Below the pieces are notes generated by a model. The model saw nothing but the letters and a program-made list of their open reading frames with translations, had not been told where the DNA came from and searched no databases. From the NCBI GenBank assembly GCA_019245275.1, contig JAFARW010000041.1, positions 1 through 10,612 of the forward strand: DNA of 10,612 nucleotides, written 5' to 3'. Positions 1 to 6,341 of this stretch are shown here, one piece after another (position 1 is the first letter of the stretch; each line of letters begins with the position of its first letter). Both the position numbers and the translations under genes were made by a program. The DNA is from Vulcanimicrobiota bacterium. Lineage in GTDB: Bacteria; Vulcanimicrobiota; Vulcanimicrobiia; Vulcanimicrobiales; Vulcanimicrobiaceae.

Positions 1-722
1 GGCAACGAGAGACGCGCGGTCTGAAGAACGAGCGGCCACTCGATGGAAAGACTGCTGAAGATGCGATATTGCGGATTGCCGATCGCATAGCCGACCAGAT
101 ACACGGCGCCGACAATCTCGGCAAGAAGTGAAGAAACGCCCGCGCCCACGATCCCAAACGGGTGATGTGTTAGCCACCCGAGCGCGAGCACGAAAACAAG
201 TGGAACGTGCACCGCATTCAGCAGAATGAGGGCAATCACTTGCGGGCGCCGATTTCCTGCTGCACCAAGCGCACTGATGATGCTGAGCGAAATGGCGATC
301 GGTACGAGCGACATGCAACGTAGGATCAGGTACATCGCGCTTGCATCTAAGGATGCGATCGGGCCGACCTCGAGCCGCAGCACCGGCCTCGCAAGCAATA
401 TCGACAGCGCAATGAAGAAAAGCGCCAAGATCAGCGGAGGAATCGCCCCCGCGCGCGTGGTCTGCCCGAGGCCGTCGATATCACCGGCGCCGACGCGCTG
501 TGCAGCAACGATCGAGATGCCGCTTGCGAAACCAAAGAGGGCAAGAACGAGCGTAATGAAGAGCGCGAAGGCCCCCGTTGCACCTGCCAACGCGACCGTT
601 CCAAGCGCACCGATCGCAATCGTATCGACGACGCTGAGCAATTGATCGCCGGCCATCGAAAGTGCAATGGGAATGGAAAGGCGCCCGAAGGCGCCTCGTA
701 CATCGCGGTGATCAACGATCAT
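1..722 (-). CDS. MATE family efflux transporter, N-terminal part (cut by window edge)
   Basis: The minus frame from ATG at 722 stays open to the window edge, giving about 240 residues with no stop. The translation is strongly hydrophobic and has typical MATE (NorM/DinF-like) features: an N-terminal stretch SIPIALSMAGDQLLSVVDTI around residues 16-35 (transmembrane helix 1 with the conserved D of the V.DT.. motif), then GTVALAGATGAFALF, then FGFASGISIVAAQRVGAGD near residues 70-88, matching the family's G.....AQ..GA signature. Further helices continue to the edge. MATE proteins are 12-helix inner-membrane exporters that use a proton or sodium gradient; full length is about 450 residues, so roughly half is missing. 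The start lies 20 bp after the kynureninase-like stop, so it is probably the last or near-last gene of that operon. No clear Shine-Dalgarno sequence is visible. Substrate cannot be told from sequence; export of a kynurenine-pathway product is only an inference from context. Confidence 0.85.
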   Translation of the reverse strand, partial: MIVDHRDVRGAFGRLSIPIALSMAGDQLLSVVDTIAIGALGTVALAGATGAFALFITLVLALFGFASGISIVAAQRVGAGDIDGLGQTTRAGAIPPLILALFFIALSILLARPVLRLEVGPIASLDASAMYLILRCMSLVPIAISLSIISALGAAGNRRPQVIALILLNAVHVPLVFVLALGWLTHHPFGIVGAGVSSLLAEIVGAVYLVGYAIGNPQYRIFSSLSIEWPLVLQTARLSL

Positions 723-742
723 GGCTTTAGCTCAAAGCGCAG

Positions 743-1897
743 TTACCGTTTGCGGATGCGGTCGAGCACTTCGAAGAAGTTGTCGATATCTTCGTCGTTC
801 GAGTAAAAATGCGGTCCGACGCGGACCCCGCACCCGGGCCGGAAGTCGACGAAGACGCGGTGCTCGATCAGTCGTCGATACACGCCTTCAACGCCCTCGA
901 AGTCGATGCCGATCCAGCCCGTGCGCTGCTCCGGCTCAAGCGGCGTATTGATTTTCAGGTCGCGATCGAGCGCCTGTTGCACGATTTTATTCGTTAAGCG
1001 CACGTTGTGCTCGCGAATCTTTCGTATGCCGACTTCTTTGATCATATCGTGTCCAGGTTTGGCGACGAGGTAGCCTGGGATTGTTGGGGTTCCCGTTCCA
1101 AAGCGGTACATCGAGTCGGCGTACGTCATCGGTGCCGGCTCGAAGGCGAACGGACGCGCGTGTGCCATCCAGCCGGTTACCGCGGGTTCAAATTGCGCGC
1201 GCAACTCCGGCTTGAGGTAGATCCACCCGCAACCGGCGCCACCGCAAAGCCACTTATGGCTGCCGCCGGTCACGATGTCGAGGTCCCACTCCGTCACATC
1301 GTACGGATAGACGCCGGTCGTTTGATAGGCATCGACCATCAGCAGTGTGCCGGTCTTGCGGCAGTGGCGCTGGACGGCTTGTACGTCGGTGAGCGCGCCG
1401 GAAACGTAGTACGCGTGCGAGAGAACTGCGATCAGTGTGTGCTCGGTGATTGCGTCGATGATGCGCTGCACGTCGATCGTTCGTCCATCATCGGACGGAA
1501 CGATCCGGATCTGCGCGCCGTAGCGCGCAAATTCGGTCCACACGTAAGTCAAGGATGGGAATTGAAGCGCTTCGTAGACGACCTCGTTGCGTGGCGCCTG
1601 AAAGCGCAAAGAAGTTGCCAGCGCCGCTTGCAGTACGGAAACGTTGGGGCCCAAGAACATCGAACCCCGCGGGGCGCCGATCAACTCGCCAAGATTGTCG
1701 GCAATCCGCGCAATCTCAGGGAGCCATCGTTCCCATGCTTCGGGCCCGTCGCGTTCCCAATCATGCCAGTAGGCGTCCAATGCATCCTTGGCCGCCAGTG
1801 GCGCTGCGCCCATCGAGTGGCTGACGAGGTACGTGCTGTGCGCGAGCGTCGGAAAACGTTCGCGAAAGCGCGCCGCCGTGATGGGCGCTTCGATCAT
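743..1897 (-). CDS. kynU: Kynureninase-like PLP-dependent enzyme (aminotransferase class V fold)
   Basis: 384 residues, fold-type I PLP enzyme. Kynureninase cleaves kynurenine to anthranilate and alanine in the cytoplasm. Visible motifs: LSHAYYVSG (159-167, cofactor/substrate region), MVDAYQ (D189, expected to hold the pyridine nitrogen), SHKWLCGGAG (K215, expected Schiff-base lysine), GWMAHARPFAFE (242-253, similar to the GW.GH..F segment of kynureninases), GTGTPTIPG (267-275), and a C-terminal VDFRPGCGVRVGPHFYSND (350-368), matching the family's DfR.p..iR..p.fyn. block. The residue before the lysine is His where characterised kynureninases usually have Tyr, and the protein is somewhat short for the family (about 420), so another class V enzyme (isopenicillin-N-epimerase-like) cannot be excluded. 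Linkage to tryptophan 2,3-dioxygenase in the same operon favours kynureninase. It starts 4 bp after the lipoprotein stop and ends 20 bp before the MATE gene. Shine-Dalgarno sequence weak. Confidence 0.78.
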   Translation of the reverse strand: MIEAPITAARFRERFPTLAHSTYLVSHSMGAAPLAAKDALDAYWHDWERDGPEAWERWLPEIARIADNLGELIGAPRGSMFLGPNVSVLQAALATSLRFQAPRNEVVYEALQFPSLTYVWTEFARYGAQIRIVPSDDGRTIDVQRIIDAITEHTLIAVLSHAYYVSGALTDVQAVQRHCRKTGTLLMVDAYQTTGVYPYDVTEWDLDIVTGGSHKWLCGGAGCGWIYLKPELRAQFEPAVTGWMAHARPFAFEPAPMTYADSMYRFGTGTPTIPGYLVAKPGHDMIKEVGIRKIREHNVRLTNKIVQQALDRDLKINTPLEPEQRTGWIGIDFEGVEGVYRRLIEHRVFVDFRPGCGVRVGPHFYSNDEDIDNFFEVLDRIRKR

Positions 1898-1901
1898 GTT
1901 C

Positions 1902-2366
1902 TTACGGTCGCTTGACGTGCGCTAAAGTGATCATCGTCTTTCCGGCCGCTACGCTAAGCGTGACCGACTGTTGATCTTTGCCAAGTTCACCGGTCGTGAA
2001 GACGGCCGTTTCGCCCATCGCAGTCGTCGCATGCGATTTCTCGGAGCCGGCCGGCAACTTCGATTGATACCACTTGTACACTTTGTCGAACGAATCGCCG
2101 GTTGAAAGAACGGTGCCTGCGGCCGAACCGCCCATCGACATCCCCGATGCTCCCGATGCCATCTTCGTTGCCCCGGGGTACTCAGGCAGTTGTGTCATGG
2201 TCGCTTCGCCGGTTCCGCCTTTCGGCGCAGCAGCCGGTGCGGCGCCCGAAGCCGCGGCCGCCGGGGCTTCGGTAGCAGTTGTAGTGCTTTGCTGCGACGC
2301 ATTCTTCGCGCATCCCGCCATCACAAGCGCGAAAGCAGCAGCAAGACAGAGTCCAGATAAACGCAT
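1902..2366 (-). CDS. Small lipoprotein A, YPGA / F.KV..WY family
   Basis: 154 residues from the second of two consecutive ATGs. GAGGAG (2373-2378 on the complement) is 6 nt from the ATG at 2366 and only 3 nt from the one at 2369, so 2366 is preferred. The N terminus is a lipoprotein signal peptide ending MAGC (Cys19), followed by an Ala/Ser/Thr/Pro-rich linker to about residue 57. A small C-terminal domain begins with YPGA (63-66) and contains SFDKVYKWYQSKL (92-104) and GKTMITLA near the end. It shares these blocks with the lipoprotein at 6342-6797 and more distantly with that at 3278-3973, so it belongs to a local paralogous family. It lies between tryptophan 2,3-dioxygenase (101 bp upstream) and the kynureninase-like gene (4 bp downstream), so it is probably cotranscribed with both. 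No biochemical function is recognised; an envelope-anchored role is inferred from the lipobox. Confidence 0.85.
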   Translation of the reverse strand: MRLSGLCLAAAFALVMAGCAKNASQQSTTTATEAPAAAASGAAPAAAPKGGTGEATMTQLPEYPGATKMASGASGMSMGGSAAGTVLSTGDSFDKVYKWYQSKLPAGSEKSHATTAMGETAVFTTGELGKDQQSVTLSVAAGKTMITLAHVKRP

Positions 2367-2378
2367 CATTATCTCCTC
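2367..2378 (-). promoter_or_regulatory. Ribosome binding site and double ATG of lipoprotein A
   Basis: On the minus strand the sequence reads GAGGAG-ATA-ATG-ATG. Spacing favours the second ATG (2366) as start. The frame is also open far upstream, back into the dioxygenase gene, but that extension has no signal peptide and overlaps a conserved gene, so it is not used. Confidence 0.7.
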
Positions 2379-2467
2379 AGTAAAGGGGTCGTGAAAAGGT
2401 CGTAGGACTGAACGCAATTTGCCGCTTGCTCGCAAGGGCCTGCCACCTGCGGTGAGGGCTTCCGCTC

Positions 2468-3253
2468 TTAGTAGGTACTCTTGCCGAGATAGGTACGAAC
2501 TTCCCAAAGCTCCGGGAAGAATTTGCGATCGAGCGTCTGGGCCAGGTACGCAACGCCGAGCGAGCCGCCGGTCCCCATCTTGGTCCCAATCATCCGCTCG
2601 ACCATCCGAATGTGCCGGCTGCGCCACAATAAGAAGCGCTCGTCGAACTCGATCAGGTTTTCCATCAGCAAGTACAGGTCGTAATGCTTTTCGGATTCTT
2701 CATAGATCGTTCGCAACGTCGCAATTCGCTCGTCGTGTGTTTCGACGGCAAGGCCGCGGCGCCGGAGCAGGTCGTAAACTTGATCCGGCAGTGTCTTCTC
2801 GGAGAGACGGCGTTCAAGCCGGGCACGGTCGTCGGCGCTGACCTCAAGATGCTTGAGCGCGTCGGTCCTCTTTAAGCCACCCAAGAACTCGATTTCTCGA
2901 AATTGCACCGATTGGAAGCCACTCGCCGGGTGCAGGTTATCGCGAAAGGCGTTGAACTCCTGAGGCGTCATCGTCTCTAAAATGTCAACTTGCGCTTCGA
3001 GCAAGCGTTGGATCGTGTGGATCCGCCCGAACTCCTTAGCAGTCTTGAGCAACTGGTCGGCGCTCAGCGACTTCAGCACCGCATCGAGCTCGTGCAGCAG
3101 CTGCTTGAACCAGAGCTCGTACACTTGATGGATGACGATGAACAGCATCTCGTCGTGGTGCGGAGGCGAACTCAGCGGGCGCTGAAGCGCGAGCAGCTCA
3201 GGGACCTTGAGATATGAACCATACGTTAGGCGCTCCATCAAGTAGGATTTCAC
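2468..3253 (-). CDS. kynA: Tryptophan 2,3-dioxygenase
   Basis: 261 residues, normal for bacterial enzymes. This cytoplasmic haem protein inserts O2 into the indole ring of L-tryptophan to give N-formylkynurenine, the first step of the kynurenine pathway. Motifs in order: LTYGSYLKVPELLALQ (9-24), HHDEMLFIVIHQVYELWFKQ (32-51) with H42 at the distal active-site His position and F38 in the substrate pocket, FNAFRDNL (100-107) with R104 matching the Arg that binds the substrate carboxylate, SGFQSVQFREIEF (111-123), WRSRHIRMVER (210-220) with H214 as expected proximal haem ligand, and IGTKMGTGGSLG (222-233) with T228 in the substrate-binding loop. The start is GTG at 3253; an in-frame ATG 15 bp further in (3238) is the alternative, and neither has a good ribosome site. 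First gene of the apparent operon with lipoprotein A, kynureninase-like enzyme and MATE exporter. Confidence 0.95.
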   Translation of the reverse strand: MKSYLMERLTYGSYLKVPELLALQRPLSSPPHHDEMLFIVIHQVYELWFKQLLHELDAVLKSLSADQLLKTAKEFGRIHTIQRLLEAQVDILETMTPQEFNAFRDNLHPASGFQSVQFREIEFLGGLKRTDALKHLEVSADDRARLERRLSEKTLPDQVYDLLRRRGLAVETHDERIATLRTIYEESEKHYDLYLLMENLIEFDERFLLWRSRHIRMVERMIGTKMGTGGSLGVAYLAQTLDRKFFPELWEVRTYLGKSTY

Positions 3254-3277
3254 GCTCTTCGGATGGATTTCCGTCGG

Positions 3278-3973
3278 ATGAAAAAGTCTCTCTGCATCGG
3301 TTTTTTAATTGGGGTACTCGCCGCGGGATGCACGGGCGGGAACCGCGCCGCGCAGCAGCCGCAGCAGCCACCACCCGGATCGAGCGTTGCGAATGTTTCC
3401 AATCCCACTGGCTTTCCGCTGTACAGCGGCAGCAAGATCCTCGTCTCTAAGGGTTTCAAGCAGGTCGTCGACACGAATGCGAGCGGGAACGGCGTACTCT
3501 CACAAGGCAACGGAACGTATAACGGCAACGAGCTGATCGCGAGCGCTTCTGCGCCGTTCAGCACGCTTCAGACGTGGTTGAACGACAGCTACGCGAAGCC
3601 GCCTTCCGGTTTTCGGCAAGCAAACGACAAGAATTTGAACAGCAGCAGCGACACGGCCCAAACGATGGGCATCGATGGGCGCGGTTTTCAGTTCACGAAG
3701 AACGGCAAGCCATCGACCCTGCTCGTCGTTGTCATGGACCCCTCGAAGTTCAACGCGCGCTTGGGACCGGCGCTCGCTTTGATCCGGCAATACCGCAACA
3801 TGCCGTCCTTCATGCGCGGGCCAATCGATGATAAGGTCAAGGCGCAGACCGGTTTCTCAGTTTCCGAGATGCTGCAGCCCGATAGTCCGCTTGGGCTAGC
3901 GCTCGATGCTATGAACGAATTCTCGCACAACAACCAGCGCGCCATTTTGATGATCGACGCTCAGAGGGAGTAA
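3278..3973 (+). CDS. Lipoprotein B, diverged longer member of the YPGA / F....W family
   Basis: 231 residues from the ATG at 3278. An in-frame ATG at 3263 would add five residues but leave only 9 bp to the divergent dioxygenase start. Signal peptide MKKSLCIGFLIGVLAAGC has lipobox LAAGC (Cys18), then a Gln/Pro-rich linker to about residue 35. The next part resembles lipoproteins A and C: FPLYSGSK (46-53) in place of the YPGA block, and APFSTLQTWLNDSY (92-105) in place of F.KV..WY. It then has an extra 110-residue C-terminal region not seen in the other two, with TLLVVVMDPSKF and a final amphipathic stretch. Probably anchored in the outer or cytoplasmic membrane; function unknown. It is divergent from tryptophan 2,3-dioxygenase and its 3' end overlaps the convergent ATL gene by 13 bp. 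Confidence 0.8.
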   Translation: MKKSLCIGFLIGVLAAGCTGGNRAAQQPQQPPPGSSVANVSNPTGFPLYSGSKILVSKGFKQVVDTNASGNGVLSQGNGTYNGNELIASASAPFSTLQTWLNDSYAKPPSGFRQANDKNLNSSSDTAQTMGIDGRGFQFTKNGKPSTLLVVVMDPSKFNARLGPALALIRQYRNMPSFMRGPIDDKVKAQTGFSVSEMLQPDSPLGLALDAMNEFSHNNQRAILMIDAQRE

Positions 3974-4434
3974 TCCGGGTTTTCAAAACGGACGAGCCGC
4001 GCGCGCATCGAACGCGCGCCGGCTCCCTTGATGCGGCCGTCCGAGCCGAGAACACGATGGGCGGGGATCAGTAGGTCGATCGGCGTCTTCACCATCGCCG
4101 CCGCGATAGCACGATGCGCATGCGGCTTACCGATCGCGCGAGCAACATCGGCATATGAAACGAAGTGTCCGAATTCGAGCTCGTAAATCGCTTCCCACGC
4201 CGCACGCTGCAACGGCGTGCCCTCTAACTGAAGCGGCACATCGAACCGGCGTAACCGCCCACGAAAGTAGGCCTTGATCTGCGCGGCTACCTCGCGTAAG
4301 AGCGGATGGCGAATTCCGCGCGTGAGTGTCTTAGTGCGGCGGAATGATCCGTAAGCGATCGCACCGTCCGAAGCTTCGATGTAGTATGCCAAACCGAATG
4401 GGGTGGCGATCGTCGCACAAGCGGCATCCCTCAT
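3961..4434 (-). CDS. Alkyltransferase-like (ATL) protein: O6-alkylguanine-DNA alkyltransferase homologue without the catalytic Cys
   Basis: 157 residues with the full Ogt/AGT layout: an N-terminal ferredoxin-like domain (about 1-70) and a C-terminal DNA-binding domain starting GTPLQRAAWEAI (72-83). SYADVARAIG (93-102) is the helix-turn-helix with Y94 at the base-flipping Tyr position, and RAIAAA (108-113) supplies the Arg finger R108. The active-site motif, PCHRV in true methyltransferases, reads PAHRV (124-128). The codon for residue 125, at 4060-4062, is GCC, two base changes from Cys, so a single sequencing error does not explain it. The Asn hinge just upstream (NP in active enzymes) is also changed, to T117-P118. 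Known ATLs (E. coli YbaZ with PWHRV, Thermus with PAHRV) bind alkylated guanines without repairing them and hand them to nucleotide excision repair; the same role is inferred here. Coupled to the acetyltransferase by an ATGA overlap. Confidence 0.85.
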   Translation of the reverse strand: MRDAACATIATPFGLAYYIEASDGAIAYGSFRRTKTLTRGIRHPLLREVAAQIKAYFRGRLRRFDVPLQLEGTPLQRAAWEAIYELEFGHFVSYADVARAIGKPHAHRAIAAAMVKTPIDLLIPAHRVLGSDGRIKGAGARSMRARLVRFENPDYSL

Positions 4435-4880
4435 GCTGAAGGCGCCCGGCGGTAGAGGGCATCGGGCTCTTTTTCTTCGTTCTCCTTGCCGTCGGTTTGC
4501 TTAACGAGCACAAAGCCATGTTTCTTGTAAAAGCGAATCGCATTTGTGTTGCGTTGAAAGACCCACAGGTTCAGGACCGGACTCTGTTTCGCAGCGACCG
4601 CCAGCAGCGCGGTTCCGATACCCGTGCGCTGATGGTCGGGGTCAACGTACAGATGGTTAAGCCAGTGGTCGCGAATGGCGCAGAAGCCAACAATCTCGTT
4701 TCGCTCAGCGACACAAACGACTTCTGTCGCCAAAACGACGTCTCTGAAATAAGCGATGTCTTCGGCGGCGCTGTGCAACTCTGGCAAGTACGGCATGGAT
4801 GCGCCACGTGCCTTAGCGAAGATCGTGGCGATCGTCTCGGCGTCACTGCGGCGTGCTTGCCGAATCGCTATGCGGTCCAC
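4431..4880 (-). CDS. GNAT family N-acetyltransferase
   Basis: 149 residues, the usual size of a single GNAT domain that moves an acetyl group from acetyl-CoA to an amine. Motif A is clear: LNHLYVDPDHQRTGIGTALL (74-93), with QRTGIG (84-89) as the pyrophosphate-binding Q/R-x-x-G-x-G loop. Motif B is NTNAIRFYKKHGF (111-123). The tail GKENEEKEPDALYRR (131-145) matches the NEE..PD.. ending common in this subfamily. Substrate unknown. The start is GTG at 4880, with AAGAG about 6 nt upstream as a modest ribosome site. Its stop overlaps the ATL start (ATGA, 4431-4434), so the pair is likely cotranscribed and translationally coupled. It is divergent from the hydrolase-cyclase gene across 79 bp. Confidence 0.9.
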   Translation of the reverse strand: MDRIAIRQARRSDAETIATIFAKARGASMPYLPELHSAAEDIAYFRDVVLATEVVCVAERNEIVGFCAIRDHWLNHLYVDPDHQRTGIGTALLAVAAKQSPVLNLWVFQRNTNAIRFYKKHGFVLVKQTDGKENEEKEPDALYRRAPSA

Positions 4881-4959
4881 GCGGATCTCTTTTCGCCAGG
4901 TCCGACAAAAAGGTGTTTCTGATGTCTATGGGTCGAGCCGGCTATTGAGCAATATTCCC
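4881..4959. promoter_or_regulatory. Divergent intergenic region, GNAT/ATL operon versus hydrolase-cyclase
   Basis: This 79-bp gap lies between two divergent starts and must carry, or lie next to, both promoters. No convincing -35/-10 pair is seen on either strand. It has an A-run (4907-4911) and AT-rich patches near 4941-4957. The hydrolase-cyclase frame stays open through it on the plus strand but without conserved sequence. Confidence 0.4.
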
Positions 4960-6285
4960 ATGACGCGCTACGCGAAGAGCGGTGATCTCAACATCGCCTA
5001 CCAAGTTGTCGGCGACGGTCCGTTCGATCTCGTTTTTGCACCGGGTTGGGTCTCCAACATCGAGTACTCATGGGAAGAGCCTTCGATCAGGCGCTTCTTG
5101 GAAGGCCTAGCTTCGTTTAGCCGCTTGATTCTATTTGACAAGCGCGGAACAGGATTGTCGGATCGAGTTTCGGACGACAAGTTGCCGACTTTGGAGCAGC
5201 GCATGGATGATGTGCGCGCGGTCATGGATGCCGCAGGGTCTAAACGTGCGGCGGTTTTTGGTGCTTCGGAAGGCTCGGTCATGTCTATTCTCTTTGCGGC
5301 GGCCTTTCCACAGCGCACGCTCGCTCTTGTGGTCTACGGCGGCTTTGCGAAACGGACGTGGTCTGAAGATTACCCTTGGGCTCCCAAAGCAGAGGAGCGC
5401 CAGAAATTCTTTGAGGCTATTGAACAGGGATGGGGCGGCGTCGTTGATCTTGCGACGCTTGCGCCATCGGTGGCAGATGATCCCCGATTTCAAGACCGCT
5501 GGGCGACGTATCTGCGACGCAGCGCAAGTCCGCGCGCAGCGCTGGCGCTTGCCAAAATGAACACGCGCTTCGATGTACGCGGCGTGTTGCCGGCGGTTCA
5601 CGTACCGACGCTGGTTCTTCATCGCGTGGGCGATCAAGACGTCAATGTTGCCGAAGGTCGCTACATTGCCGAGCACATCCCGGGAGCAAAGTTCGTGGAG
5701 CTATCGGGCGTCGACCATTTGTACTACGCGGGCGATGTCGACGAGCTGCTTGGCGAGGTCGAGGAGTTTTTGACCGGCGTGCGTCATGGAGCGCACCACG
5801 AACGGGTGTTGGCAACCGTTCTCTTCACCGACATCGTTGACTCGAGTAAGAAGGGCGCAGAGATCGGCGACCGCCGCTGGCGGGATCTGCTCGACGATCA
5901 CAATGTGCTCTTGCGCCGTGAAATTCAGCGATTCGGTGGGCGCGAGATCAAGACAACTGGCGACGGATTTCTTGTGACGTTTGACGGCCCCGCCCGCGCG
6001 GTGCGCTGCGCGCTTGCGTCGTGCAACAACGTCCAGAAACTGGGAATCGAAATTCGAGCCGGCCTGCATACAGGCGAGTGTGAGATGATCGGCGACGATG
6101 TCGGCGGCGTCGCCGTCAATATTGCAGCTCGGGTTTTGGATGAAGCAAAAGCAAGTGAGGTTCTCGTCTCTGGCACGGTGCGTGATTTAGTTGCCGGCTC
6201 GGGTCTGCGCTTCGATAGCCGCGGCAAGCACGAGCTCAAGGGCGTGCCGGGGGAGTGGGAGTTGCTTGCGGCGCAAAGCGCCTAG
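4960..6285 (+). CDS. Alpha/beta hydrolase fused to class III adenylate/guanylate cyclase
   Basis: 441 residues from the ATG at 4960, where similarity to hydrolases begins (MTRYAKSGDLNIAYQVVGDG); the open frame runs further back but overlaps the divergent gene and shows no domain. The N-terminal alpha/beta hydrolase (about 1-272) has GW at the oxyanion region (29-30), nucleophile elbow GASEG (S103), an acid in VGDQD (D225 or D227) and H253, so the triad looks intact. The C-terminal cyclase (about 284-437) has LFTDIVDS (metal D291), EIKTTGDGF (substrate Lys K331 and metal D335), DDVGGVAVNIAAR (D380 adenine-selecting, N387 and R391 transition-state residues). The Lys/Asp pair predicts ATP as substrate, so cAMP production. 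The layout matches the M. tuberculosis Rv1900c type. No transmembrane segment is visible, so it is probably a soluble homodimer. Lipoprotein C follows 56 bp later on the same strand. No good ribosome site precedes the ATG. Confidence 0.9.
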   Translation: MTRYAKSGDLNIAYQVVGDGPFDLVFAPGWVSNIEYSWEEPSIRRFLEGLASFSRLILFDKRGTGLSDRVSDDKLPTLEQRMDDVRAVMDAAGSKRAAVFGASEGSVMSILFAAAFPQRTLALVVYGGFAKRTWSEDYPWAPKAEERQKFFEAIEQGWGGVVDLATLAPSVADDPRFQDRWATYLRRSASPRAALALAKMNTRFDVRGVLPAVHVPTLVLHRVGDQDVNVAEGRYIAEHIPGAKFVELSGVDHLYYAGDVDELLGEVEEFLTGVRHGAHHERVLATVLFTDIVDSSKKGAEIGDRRWRDLLDDHNVLLRREIQRFGGREIKTTGDGFLVTFDGPARAVRCALASCNNVQKLGIEIRAGLHTGECEMIGDDVGGVAVNIAARVLDEAKASEVLVSGTVRDLVAGSGLRFDSRGKHELKGVPGEWELLAAQSA

Positions 6286-6330
6286 TCCAGGAGAGCGTGA
6301 GGCATCATGCTTGAATTTTTCTGAACTATT

Positions 6331-6338
6331 GAGGAGGT
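6331..6338 (+). promoter_or_regulatory. Strong ribosome binding site of lipoprotein C
   Basis: GAGGAGGT lies 3 nt before the ATG at 6342, the strongest Shine-Dalgarno sequence in the window, and fixes the start of lipoprotein C. Confidence 0.8.
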
Positions 6339-6341
6339 ACG

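Noticed and set aside
226..645. Plus-strand open frame opposite the MATE gene
   Set aside because: The opposite strand encodes a continuous membrane protein with family signatures; this frame is its antisense shadow.
1007..1915. Long plus-strand open frame (about 300 codons) opposite the kynureninase-like gene
   Set aside because: It is rich in Arg, Cys and Trp, shows no domain, and is the expected antisense by-product of a GC-rich coding strand. The minus-strand protein has many conserved motifs.
2215..2290. GC-rich repetitive Ala/Pro/Ser stretch in lipoprotein A (and similar at 6461-6550 in lipoprotein C)
   Set aside because: It is an ordinary low-complexity linker after the lipobox and not a DNA repeat element.
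2370..2627. N-terminal extension of lipoprotein A's frame, open back into the dioxygenase gene
   Set aside because: It overlaps a well-conserved gene, is not followed by a signal peptide at its own N terminus, and a strong ribosome site and lipobox define the start at 2366.
4902..4930. CCGACA, 17 bp, TCTATG as a promoter for the hydrolase-cyclase gene
   Set aside because: Spacing is right but both boxes match the consensus poorly, and promoter consensus in this organism is unknown.
4756..4959. Upstream extension of the hydrolase-cyclase frame
   Set aside because: It is antisense to the GNAT gene, shows no hydrolase similarity, and the conserved domain begins at the ATG at 4960.
5131..5676. 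Minus-strand open frame of about 180 codons inside the hydrolase domain
   Set aside because: No motif or ribosome site; it lies wholly antisense to a well-supported gene.
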